Below, one piece after another: positions 44,101-55,192 of a stretch of 64,000 nt of DNA. The DNA is taken from assembly GCF_026914265.1 (NCBI RefSeq), contig NC_069125.1, forward strand, positions 8,783,117-8,847,116. The letters are read 5' to 3'. The stretch comes from Mya arenaria. Lineage: Eukaryota > Mollusca > Bivalvia > Myida > Myidae. The position numbers and the translations under genes are program-made. The notes under the pieces are model-generated. The model was not told where the DNA came from. It searched no databases and saw only the letters and a program-made list of their open reading frames with translations. How positions within the stretch are numbered: position 1 is the stretch's first letter; every line of letters begins with the position of its first letter.

Positions 44101-47019
44101 TCTCGCCCTGTTTTCCAAGCTGCCTTCGCCCTCTCTTACCAGTTGCCTCCCACCCTCTCTTCCAAGCTGCCTCTCGCCCTCGCTTCCAAGCTGCCTCTCG
44201 CTGTCTCTTCCAAGCTGCCTCTCGCCCTCGCTTCCATGCTGCCTCTCGCCGTCTCTTCCAAGATGCCTCTCGCCCTCTCTTACAAGCTGTCTCTCACCCT
44301 CTCGTTCAAGCTGCTCTTCGCCGTCTCTTTCAAGCTGCATCTCGCCGTCGATTGCAATCTGAAGATATCGTGGGATCAAGTACCACCAGGCCCTAGCCCT
44401 CTATTTTGACCTCTAAAAGGACACGATCACTGCTGAGTCATGTTTGTTACGCTTTGCAATCTTACGAATAACAGACATGCTGTAATAAGCTTGGTTCCCT
44501 GCTTGCAGAAAATACGTCAGAATATATAAGTAAGCCAGAAGATATTGTTTAAAATCTGAATGACTAAGAAGGGCTCGCTTGCTTCCCTCCTGCCGACCTT
44601 TTAAGCATTGAAACTTTACACAATATTTTCTAACTATTAAAAATTAGTAAGTTAATTTTAAAATATATAATGTTTTTGTATTACAGGCCGTAAAAGACGC
44701 CCGAGTTGTCGGTGGATTCTCCCTCAAGATAGAGGTGGAGTGTCGCAGCCTCGAGGATGCGCGAGAGGCGGCAAGCGCCGGAAGTGACGTCATAATGCTC
44801 GACAACTTCACGCCACAGGTTCGTAAAGAAGTTCGTAAAGACGAAAAAGGCCTTAACAAAAGCGTGACTTGATTGTTCTTGTGTATCGAGGGCTTAACGG
44901 GTGACATCCTTTTATATTAAAATAGAGTTACAGCAACCTTGAGCCAAGCCCTTGGCCAATGATTACGAACAGTCTCACGGTGCGTATCCATATCGGTACC
45001 CTCTTTGCGAAATCTACTGAAACGGTACCCTTTTTGCACATGCCCCGGTCATTCTCTGCTGAAAACAAATCGGCGATAGACAACAAGCCAGTTAATGATC
45101 ATTCAACTGATGAAAGGAGGTGTGTCATGTGCAAAAGAAGTATACCACGGAACACTAGAATGTTATAGCTATGTCTTTTTTAGTAATGTGCCCATTTTTC
45201 AATTACTGCAACTCCACAATAAGCTACACAATATCGATATGTCTTGCCTCGCCCACCGCCTCTGCATGTTCTGCGGGCTTAAATGGACCACTGGTTTGAT
45301 TATGTACACCCCATACATATTACATGTATTCATTTATATATAATATTCATACAAATGGCAATTAAATGTCTAAAATATGTGTAAAATTCATAAAAACACC
45401 GTACTATTGATTTTTTTATATCACAGGTAGCCTCTCTCTCATTTTTTAAAAGCACGGGTACCCTCATAGGACGGTACGTATCTATAGCAAGTACGCAAAA
45501 TATCTGGAATAAGACTTTATATAGTATTCTGAATGAATGTTGGTTTGTATCTGAATCATATTTAAGATAGTTGGGGTTTTCAAGCAGTCTTTGTATGATA
45601 GCATGGACACAGAAGTTTACATGTATGTATTTTAATGTCACGCTAACCACATGTGACGGTCCGCTGTAGGCGGCGGATGTGCGTTCATAGTGTAACGGTC
45701 CGCTGTAGGCGGCGGATGTGCGTTCATAGTGTAACGGTCCGCTGTAGGCGGCGGATGTGCGTTCATAGTGCAACGGTCCGCTGTAGGCGGCGGATGTGCG
45801 TTCATAGTGCAACGGTCCGCTGTAGGCGGCGGATGTGCGTTCATAGTGCAACGGTCCGCTGTAGGCGGCGGATGTGCGTTCATAGTGCAACGGTCCGCTG
45901 TAGGCGGCGGATGTGCGTTCATAGTGCAACGGTCCGCTGTAGGCGGCGGATGTGCGTTCATAGTGCAACGGTCCGCTGTAGGCGGCGGATGTGCGTTCAT
46001 AGTGCAACGGTCCGCTGTAGGCGGCGGATGTGCGTTCATAGTGCAACGGTCCGCTGTAGGCGGCGGATGTGCGTTCATAGTGCAACGGTCCGCTGTAGGC
46101 GGCGGATGTGCGTTCATAGTGCAACGGTCCGCTGTAGGCGGCGGATGTGCGTTCATAGTGTAACGGTCCGCTGTAGGCGGCGGATGTGCGTTCATAGTGC
46201 AACGGTCCGCTGTAGGCGGCGGATGTGCGTTCATAGTGTAACGGTCCGCTATAGGTGGCGGATGTACGTTCATAGTATAACATTCCGTTATAGACGGAAG
46301 TACGTTCATAGTACGTATGTTTACTTGGTTGGTAATATGCAAATTAGCAAAGCCCGGGCTCTGTGTGGATTGATAATTTACTGTATATAAAGACCAGCGG
46401 ACCCCTTCAGGGTCCAGCATGCTTTTCTCTGAAGGGCTCTGTTGGCCTTGTTTGACGTCGCACGTTACACACAGTTAGATGTGAATGAACGCCTTCTTTG
46501 GTTTCATATGACCTGTTCAAAATTTAGTGATTTTCGAGATTTTCTGACAATTGTTCAACTGTAATAATTTATAGTTATTTCATGCTAGGTCGTTGGTAAG
46601 AGTGGACCCTTTGATGAAACTGACGGAAAAATAAATGTTTTAGATTAAATGTCACTAAATTGTTTTCAGGTTGTTTTATGTGACACCAAAGCAGGAGTTA
46701 ATTCCAATCAAACTATTGTGACGTTAACACGGTATATGATACTCCGAAATTATTGTTTCGGAATTCGGTCTGCTGCAATATAAACATTCCAATTTTTCAG
46801 GCCCTTGTGGACGCTGCTGCAAAGTTGAAGAAAGAATATCCAAAGCTCATCATAGAAGCGAGTGGCGGCATCACGGAAGAAACTATAGCACGATATTGTG
46901 ATGTCAACGTTGACGTCATCTCACTAAGCAGACTGACGCAAGGTTATGACGTCGTGGATTTTTCGTTAAAAATCCGGAAAGATGGAATAGACCCACGCAA
47001 CACGCCAGTGAACTTGTGA
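38136..47019 (+). CDS. QPRT: Quinolinate phosphoribosyltransferase (nicotinate-nucleotide pyrophosphorylase, carboxylating)
   Basis: Three exons: 38136-38720, 44687-44818, 46801-47019. They total 936 nt, 311 aa (human 297), with all splices in phase 0. The start is ATG 38136 ([12 protein letters not shown]); an upstream in-frame GTG is not used. The enzyme joins quinolinate and PRPP to make nicotinate mononucleotide, CO2 and pyrophosphate, the last step of de novo NAD synthesis from tryptophan. Family motifs: [13 protein letters not shown] (64-76), [18 protein letters not shown] (111-128), the PRPP/quinolinate-binding TRKTTPG (149-155), EKYSLLVGG and HRYDLSSM (160-179), LKDNH (182-186), EVEC (211-214), MLDNF in exon 2 and ASGGI (259-263). 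The fold ends at the stop. Intron 1 holds the 24-bp minisatellite and intron 2 the 39-bp one. All recognisable catalytic blocks are present. Confidence 0.97.
38721..41280. other. First part of QPRT intron 1
   Basis: No gene was recognised. There is a G run at 39246-39255 and a pogo-like MITE at 40185-40358. Frames over 39244-39857 lack any known domain. Confidence 0.5.
40185..40358. mobile_element. pogo/Tigger-like MITE (174 bp, TA target)
   Basis: Ends are CAGTCGAACCCCTTTGGCTC and, at right, GAGCCAACGGGGTTCGACTG, flanked by TA at 40183-40184 and 40359-40360. Internally GAGCCAAGCG and GAGCCAACGAGG recur. The termini and TA duplication fit the pogo branch of Tc1/mariner. Confidence 0.85.
41281..44345. 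repeat. 3.1-kb minisatellite of 24-bp units in QPRT intron 1
   Basis: The consensus is CTTCCAAGCTGCCTCTCGCC plus CTCT, about 125 units. The + strand is strongly pyrimidine-rich. Larger blocks are duplicated as well: GCTGACTCTCATCTCCTTTA recurs 388 bp apart (41390 and 41778), and a block with AACAAGCTGTCTCTCGCC recurs at about 43329 and 43600. The eight-codon unit leaves long frames on both strands (repeats such as SRPLFQAA and KRGREAAW). Frames shift between neighbours, which argues against a protein. Confidence 0.93.
44819..45640. other. First part of QPRT intron 2
   Basis: No gene was recognised. A fragment of the CAGGGGC MITE end occurs near 44955-44980. The rest is unassigned. Confidence 0.5.
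45653..46310. repeat. 39-bp minisatellite in QPRT intron 2
   Basis: About 17 units of ACGGTCCGCTGTAGGCGGCG plus GATGTGCGTTCATAGTGCA. Thirteen or so central units are identical or differ by one C/T; the right edge (46240-46310) is degenerate. 39 bp is 13 codons, so frames are open on both strands without biological meaning that I can show. It is GC-rich against an A/T-rich background. Confidence 0.95.
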
Positions 47020-47186
47020 CTGTACCAGTTCAGTTAGTTAAGAGTCATAATTTGTTTACGTTATTTTTCTGTAATAGCGCAATAGTCTAAACGCAATACA
47101 TTAACTACTCCGTAGATTGTATATTTTCTAGCAAAATAGATCATTTTCTTACATTATTCGAGGACTTTGTTATAGCTTGCCGTTGC

Positions 47187-47192
47187 AATAAA
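47187..47192 (+). terminator. Poly(A) signal of QPRT
   Basis: AATAAA 168 bases after the stop codon; a second one lies near 47242. Both are plausible. Confidence 0.5.
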
Positions 47193-47319
47193 GTGTTACA
47201 TGACACGGCATATCTGGCAGATGTTTGACATTTTACTGTCTCAATAAAATGAAATATTTCCACGTGTTTCTTTGCAAACTTGTAGTAAATATGCTTAACC
47301 CCAAACTCAACGCAGTGTT

Positions 47320-47700
47320 ACTTGTGCACCAGTCAATTGTAACCACGGCCCCACCAGGTCTGGGGAATAGCGGGGACTTTGACTTTCGGTCCAGCCAAGC
47401 CCGGGTAAGATCCCCGTCTTGCGGGGACAAACTGCTGGTAAAATCCCCGCCAAATGCCCCTGCACCCCAGGGACTAGGTCCATTCCCGGCCTTTTTTGGC
47501 GCAAAGACAAAACCACCGAATTCATCCGGCACTGCGGGGACACCTGAAAGGTAAAAACACGGCCCATTTCCCCGGCTAAGAGTCGGATGGTCTCCTAAGA
47601 GTCTGAGGGACTCCCACGCAACTAAAAGTCTGAGGGACTCCCACGCAACTAAGAGTCGGATGGTCTCCTAAGAGTCTGAGGGACTCCCACGCAAATTAGT
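47320..47700. repeat. GC-rich insert with short tandem units
   Basis: GC content is far above the flanks, with many GCGGGGA and CCCCGC motifs at 47340-47580. Then TCTGAGGGACTCCCACGCAA occurs three times at 47600-47695, alternating with TCGGATGGTCTCCTAAGAG. The sharp change in composition suggests an inserted repeat. Its class is unknown. Confidence 0.6.
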
Positions 47701-48093
47701 CTGACGAACTTTAAAATCTGCGCTAAAAGCCTTATGCTTCAAACCCTGCCCAAGTACATGGATTTAGCAAGGGATAAAATGTGAACAGTGCACCCATTTG
47801 GTATGCTATGGCAAGCAGAGTTAAAGCAAAGTAGGTTTATCATGAACTTCTTGAAACGAATGTTTACAAGAGCACAGTGGAGCTAATACCAATCTTTTTT
47901 TCTTTAGTTAAACAATGGGAAGAACTCGACAAATATTAAAGCCAGGCTTGTGGACATTGCTTCCCGCATACATGTATTATCCCTGGCAACATGTAGACCA
48001 AGTTTCATTTGGATATCAAGGTTCCATGTCGCCGTCAACACTGGCACCAACACTACATTGTTGTTTTTTCTTCAGAAATTATACACGCTTAAT

Positions 48094-48187
48094 TGCCAAA
48101 TTGGCAAAAAAAGATGTATCCACCCATATACTATTTAAATAATTGCCTTTCCCCCAGGGGGTTAAACGTTTAACTGGAACAGCCCCG
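48094..48187. mobile_element. Right-hand fragment of the AGGGCTATTCCA MITE
   Basis: CACCCATATACTATTTAAAT then AATTGCCTTTCCCCC matches 13681-13716, followed by a variant right end (AACTGGAACAGCCC). Confidence 0.6.
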
Positions 48188-48752
48188 AGTCACCTTCTGA
48201 CCTTTAAAAATTGTTGAAAAGCTGAGCTGAGCTTCAAACCCTAACTCATAAGAGTTGTATGATAAAAGGGTAAATGCTTTTTTTCTCTAAATAAATTTCA
48301 GTATAACAAAATAAGATATGATTTAACAGTCTTTTTGATACAGCATTTATTATTTTTCTTGTACAAAACCTGAAATACACAAAACATTCTAAAAATGTTT
48401 TAAACAAATCGAAATTTAGGTCATTAACATTTCAAATAAAATCTGACATATATTGTTCCTGCTGAAATATTTATTGAATATTCTGTATTATAGCAGCGCC
48501 ACTATTACTTGAATGAACAAATAGCAATCGTGAATTGTGAACACACAGATAATTTGGGATCATCATGATTCAATTGGTAAAATATTCAACCGTATGAGGA
48601 TTTTTCCTTTATGGTGAGTCAAAACATTGATCTAACTTAATATGAAAATACACTTCATATCCAAACACAACATCAATGCTCAAAACTTCATTGATTTGTT
48701 CATGTATCTGTAATCATGACTCAATGTTTTCCACAGATGATTTTGTCTCATA

Positions 48753-51700
48753 TCACTGTGGCAATGCCAGTAATGCCTGTTGTCCAGGAGGCAAATACAC
48801 CACGTTTCTTGATACTGCCAGGTTAGCTGCTATTTCTTCCGCGGCCTCAATCTTACGTAGCTCCACAAGGCCTTCTCCAGCCTCGCCTATTGCCTTGGCA
48901 ACCATGAGGGCAGCCTCACTTTCACCTTCCGCTCGGATGATGGACGCATTCTTTACTTGTTCTTCCTGAGGATAGATATTCAAATTGCTATTGTGAAAAA
49001 TATCTTTTGAAAGTTTTTATACATGTAAATGGCAATAATTCTACTTTTGTGATGTAATTTAATAGCTGCAAAAGCCACAAAGCAAACAAGCAGACGAAAC
49101 CTTTACTGTTCAAAAAGAGCTTCCACAGTGCAAGCATACATAACCTAATGACAGCTGTAGCATGACAATACAACACTACTAAAGCCCTATTTAGGCTTAA
49201 AAAGCACACAACTTGAGCCCTGTTTAGCCCTTAAATACCACATAACTTAAGTAGACTTAAATAGCACACAACTTAAGCCCTTTTTAGACTTAAATATCAC
49301 ACAACTTAAGCCCTGTTTAAACTTAAATAGCACGCAACTTAAGCCCTGTTTAGGCTTAAATAGCACACAACGTATGCTTTGTTTAGGCGGAATAGCCCTC
49401 AAGTATTTCAGTTATAATATAATACCTTAGTTGGTATGCAATCATTGAAATTAGACTCCTGAAGTCATATACTAGTGATTTACATAAAAGAAATGATCAA
49501 GCCCTGCTTTACAAATCCAGAATTTTAGTAGGCCCAGAAAGCAAGTGCAATGACTATAAAATATTTATAAATGATGATGGAATATGTTTATTGATATAGC
49601 ATCACATGTGTACCTTTTCTACGAGGTATCTTGCCCTTTCTGCCTCCTGTTGTGCCACCTGCTTGGCCTCTACAGCCTGTGTGAACTCTGCGCCGAATGT
49701 GAGGTGGGTCTAGGAGGGGAAGGTAGATAATAAAAACATTATTTCATAATGAAAATCTGACATGTTGTTAGCATAGCTATTAAATGAATACTGAAGTCTC
49801 AAGGTATAATTACCACTTCCCTAGATTCTACAACCTAAGCCAAGCCTACGTTGTAGTTTAAGGTCGGTCTGGGGAAGGCAAAAGGGTAAAAAATGGCTTG
49901 TAAAATTACTTGGCACACACATGCTTTGGCATGGAAAATACATGTGAATATGCTATAATAAAATGAAGTCACAATTGAAAATCGAAGGTACATGCATGAA
50001 CAGATTTCATTATCAATCACTAATCCATTTTCAATCTGCAATAAACGATAACAAAAATTGAATTCGTAAAACTAATAAATGAAAATATTGTTTTGTACAT
50101 CACACTCATAAAGTCTAAGGTAATTGTTTCAACACTAAAATTGACCTCCAAATTCACAGTCATATAAATGATGCATATCTGTGTCTTCTAATAAAATTAC
50201 CCCATTGGCTTTTACGGACAAATTAACAGGGAATACTCTGACTTCTCAGATTTGCAACATGGTGCCATGAAGCCGGCAGTTCTGCTAAAAATGCCTTCCA
50301 AGTCGTGTCAGATGATGCTTAAATCATGATTCAAAATTCATCAAATAAAGACCAGTCTGATATAAGCATGACATTTTGTTGTAAAGACATTACATGTAGC
50401 ATCTGACTGATAACATTGTTTTAACTTTAAATAACTAAAACCAGTATCTCTTACCAGTGAAATATCATCAAGCAGGATGCTGAATGTTTCTGCTCTTGTT
50501 ATCAGGGCCTCTCGTACTTTGTTGGAAACCACTTCTCTCTGCGTGATCATCTCGGCGGCATCAAACTGGGCCTAAAGTAGGTGTACAATTACATTACCTT
50601 TCAGCCTAAAGTAGGTGCAGGTGCACAATTACATGACCTATCACCCTTAAGTAGGTGCACAATAGCATAACATATGAGCCTAAAGTAGGTGCACAATTAC
50701 ATGACCTATCAGCCTTAAGTATGTGTACAATAGCATAACCTATCAGCCTAAAGTAGGTGCACAATTACACATCCTACCAGTCTAAAGTAGGTGCACACTT
50801 ACATGACCTATCAGCCTTAAGTAGGTGCACAATTACATGATCTATCAGCCTTAAGTAGGTGCACAATTACATGATCTATCAGCCTTAAGTAGGTGCACAA
50901 TTACATGATCTTTCAGCCTTAAGTAGGTGCACAATTACATGATCTATCAGCCTTAAGTAGGTGCACAATTTCATGACCTATCAGCCTAAAATAGGTGTAC
51001 AGTCAGTTGACAGCCAAAGGGTTGTACATTCAGTTAATAGCCTAAAATAGTTGTGCAGTCAGTAATGACTTTAATATCAAAGATATAACTGTTTATAGCA
51101 AGTATCGTAATACATGTAATTGTGTTGCTATTTTTAACTCAATCTATCTATGAATGTTGTTCCACATAAAATGTATTTGTTTTTATCATATATACTTCCA
51201 TTTATTGTTACATATTGGGCTGATTGTTCAGAACTTTATTGAAATTAACGTTATTAACAGCATTGTTGCTTAGTTTCAAATCGATACTGTTAAGTTTAAT
51301 AGATACACTTGTGATCTGCTTTTTTTCCTAAACTTAAAACAGCTGTGCTGGTTCAGATTTAAATATGTGAGCAAATAATCGAATATTTCACTTTTTAAAG
51401 TTAACAAAGATGTCGTAAATCACCTTATTACCTTTGACAAAGTTTTAAACAATCTGCCCAATGTCAACATTTATAACCATAAAGTTCACTTTACCAGTAA
51501 TTAATAAATATTATACATGTAACCTACCACGACAGCCTTTAGGACTTCAGTGGTAATTGAAGGCAGGACTCTTTCATCATAATCGATACCGAGGTTTGTA
51601 TAAATGGAAGGCAACTTGTCCTGCTTGGGTCGGAACAGTATTCTCAATGTGATCGACACGGTCTGCAGATCTGTAATACAACAAAAGTGTACATATAGAT

Positions 51701-53402
51701 TGCGAATAAAGATATCAGATTTTCAATTGTTGTCAATTATTAATTGAATGTAATAATGATTACCCGGTAAAATTATCGTATTATTTACTTTGGGTTAAGT
51801 ACAACTTAATACAATAGAAATGGACATAAAAATACAAATTTTAACGTTGCAATATTAAAGCATGAACGAACCCTTGCTTCCTGTGGCTACAGGGATATTT
51901 CTGGGCTTTGCTCTGATGTCAAATATGATTGGTCGCTGAACCCAGGGGATGAGAAAGTGTGTGCCCTCTCCTACAACATGCTCCTGTACACCACGGAATC
52001 TGTCAAATATTACAGCTCTATGACCGCCATCAACTGAAATTGCAAAAGTACAAAATGCGAGGCACACATTCGGCGTTAGAATAAGACCTGTAGAAGTGTA
52101 CAAAGTGTGACCTTGACTTTTGAAAGAAAAGCACAAATTTAATGGTGACATACCTTCACATGGTGCTCTACTTTTGTGTAGAGTGATGGAATTCCCAATA
52201 ATGCTTTAAAAAGCTACTGAAACACACAGTAGTACCAGTACTTTGAAGTCTATATTGTACATGGACCGACGAAATAAGAGCACAAATGTTGCGCCAAACA
52301 CACCTTTACTTGTGCTGTACAGTTCTGTGAAGTTCAATTTAAATATGATCAACCATAACTCATTGCCAAGTCAAGGTTGTAACAGATGGACACATGGACG
52401 AAAGGAATAGTCAATGGAATTCAATCTACATGTAGTAAATGACTGAGTGTAGCCATAATTACTATTATCAAGGTAACATAAATGCTTGAAAACAATTGCG
52501 GAAACAATGTCAGTGAAATAAAATGATAAATCACAGGAAGACCATAGTTGACAGCGACGCCCTATAATTGATTACGGACTGAACTTCGACAAAGAACAAA
52601 AGCGAGAAAGCACCACAAACTGCTAGCCACATAATGCGCATTTAGGGAACTTTCTTTTACATTTGGATATTCATTTTGTTCCCTTAACGCCACAAGTCGA
52701 CTGTTTCATACCAGTGTTAAATATATTCTTCAATTGTAACTCCACAATACTAAACACTTCACTGTTAAATAAAAACATAAAAATAACACTTTAATTATTT
52801 TAGCCAATACCTTTTACTTATTACACATAAGTTTTTAATGAAACACAAATAATTAGTTTAAATTAGATCGACTTCTGCCAATAAAGCATCGCCATTTTGA
52901 AACCATCTAGCAGGTGCCCGTTATCTTTACGCTTAATATACTTAGCGCTGGGATCTCTCATTCTTGGCTAGGAAAACAACAAGTACAAGTGGGATATGGA
53001 CGCATAGAGTTGCCAAATAAAAAATCGTCAAAGTCTCTGAAGCAGCTGTTTATATTGACTACACAAACTGAAAGCAAGAATACCCCACAATTACGTATTT
53101 CGGATGGGATTTAGATTTTTATGCGGAAAATTGCTTAATCAAATTATCCCTGACTACACAAACTGAAAGCAAGAATACCCCACAATTATGTATTTTGGAT
53201 TAGATTTAGATTTTTTATGCGGATAATTGCTTACTCAAATTATCCCTGCTATCAGTCTCAACAATCTGGCGCAAAAGGTCGTATATATCATGTTTCAGTA
53301 TCATTACTTACCATTATATAATGCAGAATTCGCAACCGACCCGGCGACAATCAACCCAAAACCGACTCCACCGATTGAATTTAAAATTCTAGACAGCGAC
53401 AT
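48753..53402 (-). CDS. PHB1: Prohibitin 1
   Basis: Six exons in transcript order: 53312-53402, 51872-52033, 51528-51670, 50455-50571, 49614-49709, 48753-48965. They sum to 822 nt, 273 aa (human 272), ATG at 53402, TGA at 48753-48755, with consistent phases. The N-terminal hydrophobic stretch [20 protein letters not shown] matches the inner-membrane anchor. The SPFH core shows [43 protein letters not shown] and [16 protein letters not shown]. The coiled coil includes [16 protein letters not shown], and the tail ends [14 protein letters not shown]. Prohibitin 1 alternates with PHB2 in ring complexes of the mitochondrial inner membrane that stabilise proteins and scaffold proteases. Introns hold 34-bp and other small arrays. 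Identification is essentially certain. Confidence 0.98.
49195..49400. repeat. ~34-bp minisatellite in PHB1 last intron
   Basis: About six units close to ACACAACTTAAGCCCTGTTT then AGGCTTAAATAGC, with point differences. Confidence 0.75.
50572..51010. repeat. ~34-bp array carrying the PHB1 splice acceptor motif
   Basis: About twelve units near GCCTAAAGTAGGTGCACAAT then TACATGACCTATCA start directly at the acceptor side of exon 4 (50455-50571). On the minus strand most units contain CTACTTTAG|GC or CTACTTAAG, a copy of the functional acceptor. The purest units are at 50840-50960. Confidence 0.8.
51217..51459. mobile_element. MITE, GGCTGATTGTTC family, uninterrupted copy (243 bp)
   Basis: The left end GGGCTGATTGTTCAGAACTT pairs with the right end, reverse-complemented, GGGCAGATTGTTTAAAACTT. 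The interior matches the split copy at 12868-13368. A weak relative of one end is at about 36540-36595. No sure target duplication. Confidence 0.75.
53056..53247. repeat. 94-bp tandem duplication in PHB1 intron 1
   Basis: TGACTACACAAACTGAAAGC and the following CAAGAATACCCCACAATTA occur at 53057 and 53151, and GCTTAATCAAATTATCCCTG or a variant closes both. Two copies with about 7 differences. Confidence 0.85.
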
Positions 53403-54320
53403 GCTATTTTATCTGTTTAAAACAATAAATTATACAATATTTTATAAATGCAATAAGCTGTCAGTTTCTGTTTTGTGTAATTAATTGAAGAAATTGTGTC
53501 AATGTCAAACTTTCGTCAGAAAAATATGACCGCATGCACACCGGAAGTTATTGATGCGTTCGTTATAAATATTCTTTGTAAAAATTACCAACAGTTAACA
53601 ACCGTACTATTCCGTACCGATACAGGACTTGTCAACCCTCAACACTTCTCAGCCCTTTCTCAAAGCAAAGATTTTTCATCTCTTAGACTTTTCAACCCTT
53701 ATTTCAAAGACTTGTCGACCTCTTCCTGTTTGGACTTTTTAAACCTTATTTTGAAGTTTGTATTATATTAATTGTCATATTAAAGACCCTTCAACCCCTA
53801 TTTTGATCTATCAAATACTTGTTTGAAGACGGCAAATGATACCTTTGATCACGGACCTATAAACCATGTTTTATAGTTCCGTGCTTTGATTAAATATATG
53901 ATTGTTTTAATTACATTAAAATTATATTACTATACTATATAAGTATTACTCAAAATGTGCTCTAGCTAAGATCTCGCCATTGTTTGCAATAGCTCACATT
54001 TGCGTATATATGATATACATTTAAAATATGCTGTTTATGACCAATTAAGATCACTTATTAATTGCAATGTGATAGGAGAATTAGTTTAGAGTCGATAGAT
54101 ATATTAGTGATATAATGAAATACAAATAAGTATTAGTTATAAAAAAGGATACTATTGATCCGTGTTTGTTATGATTTGACATTTCTCATTTTGTGTAATA
54201 ATGTCTGACTTGTGTGCTGAGTGTGGGGAAACCGCCCGCCTCTTACAGCATTCATTCTCTTGGGATATATGTGAACAGTGGCATCATCGGACGAGGGAGT
54301 ACTAAAGCTTCTATTTTTAG

Positions 54321-55146
54321 TAGTGTTTGAAAATCGGACTCCATTTGCTATCGATAATCGAATCGAATCGGACCAAGCATTTCGATTTACTATCGGACAA
54401 TAATCGAAAGTTTATAATATCAGTACGAAAAACATTCTTTATACATAGTATCATCATGATCATTTAAATGGTTAAACCTGGAATCAGTACGTGTAATGCT
54501 ATTGTCATGCATTTTGCAACAAAAATTAAATTTCCATAACCTTTTTCTGCCTTTAATTACTTATTAATTGTACATCAATTGCAAAATGATGCACACCGCA
54601 TCATGTAAGTTATCTTAGCATTTCATCTATGTAAAAGCATATGAAGTATTTGTGATTCAGCTTAACATTCAATAACCTGTTATATTGAACAGTTCATTAG
54701 AATAACTTAATTTCATAAAACCTTAAAAAAGAGTAAATTAGTTAATTGCAAACGATACCCCAAAAGGTTTCAAAAACAGAATGCATCGAGCCGGGATCAC
54801 CGGTATTTTTAGGTAAGACAGGTTATTGAAGAAGGTTTTATGAAATATATAAACGATTAAAAACAATTTGTAGCTTTGGGAGAGTTTGTAAGTTTTTAAG
54901 CAAAAGTGTTTACATTCACCGCATTTGTGTAAGAGAGTGGCCTTCCTTGTTAAATTGAACTTGAGAATTTTATAATACCTGAAAGAAAAAAAAAGACATT
55001 TATTCGACTTAAACCACAAAACACAAAAATAAGTAGTTACCGGATGTAACATTACCGACATCGATTTTGGACACCCATCGATTGTCGCCGACATAGCATT
55101 GTCAGCGACGATTTATCGATTGTACTCGATAATCGTTTCATCACTA
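54321..55146. mobile_element. Decayed hAT-like non-autonomous element (~826 bp)
   Basis: The left end TAGTGTTTGAAAATCGGACT and the right end, reverse-complemented, TAGTGATGAAACGATTATCG resemble the two ends of the MITE at 22088-22555. ATCGATT-rich subterminal blocks are shared. No exact target duplication. Confidence 0.6.
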
Positions 55147-55148
55147 GT

Positions 55149-55151
55149 GGA

Positions 55152-55187
<36 letters not shown>

Positions 55188-55192
55188 TATCA
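55149..55192. repeat. ATC microsatellite
   Basis: About 13 CAT/ATC units, one interrupted, directly beside the hAT-like right end. Confidence 0.9.

Larger units (their letters stand above)
47020..48752. other. Convergent intergenic region between QPRT and PHB1
   Basis: It holds both 3' UTRs, the GC-rich insert and a MITE fragment. 47.7-48.05 and 48.2-48.75 kb show nothing else. TTTATT at 48346-48351 could be a minus-strand poly(A) signal for PHB1. Confidence 0.5.

Noticed and set aside
41281-44409. Many long Leu/Ser/Pro- or Arg/Glu/Gly-rich frames at 41.3-44.4 kb
   Set aside because: They are translations of the 24-bp minisatellite, open in several frames on both strands at once and shifting frame between blocks.
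45653-46310. CRISPR-like regular repeat
   Set aside because: Units are contiguous with no unique spacers, and the context is a eukaryotic intron. The same applies to the 60-bp and 84-bp arrays.
45330-46420. 317- and 260-codon minus-strand frames and a 245-codon plus-strand frame
   Set aside because: They come from the 39-bp (13-codon) array inside QPRT intron 2, open on both strands, with no recognisable domain.
53496-53771. 91-codon + strand frame upstream of PHB1
   Set aside because: No motif and A/T-rich composition. It could be part of an unseen 5' exon but cannot be supported.
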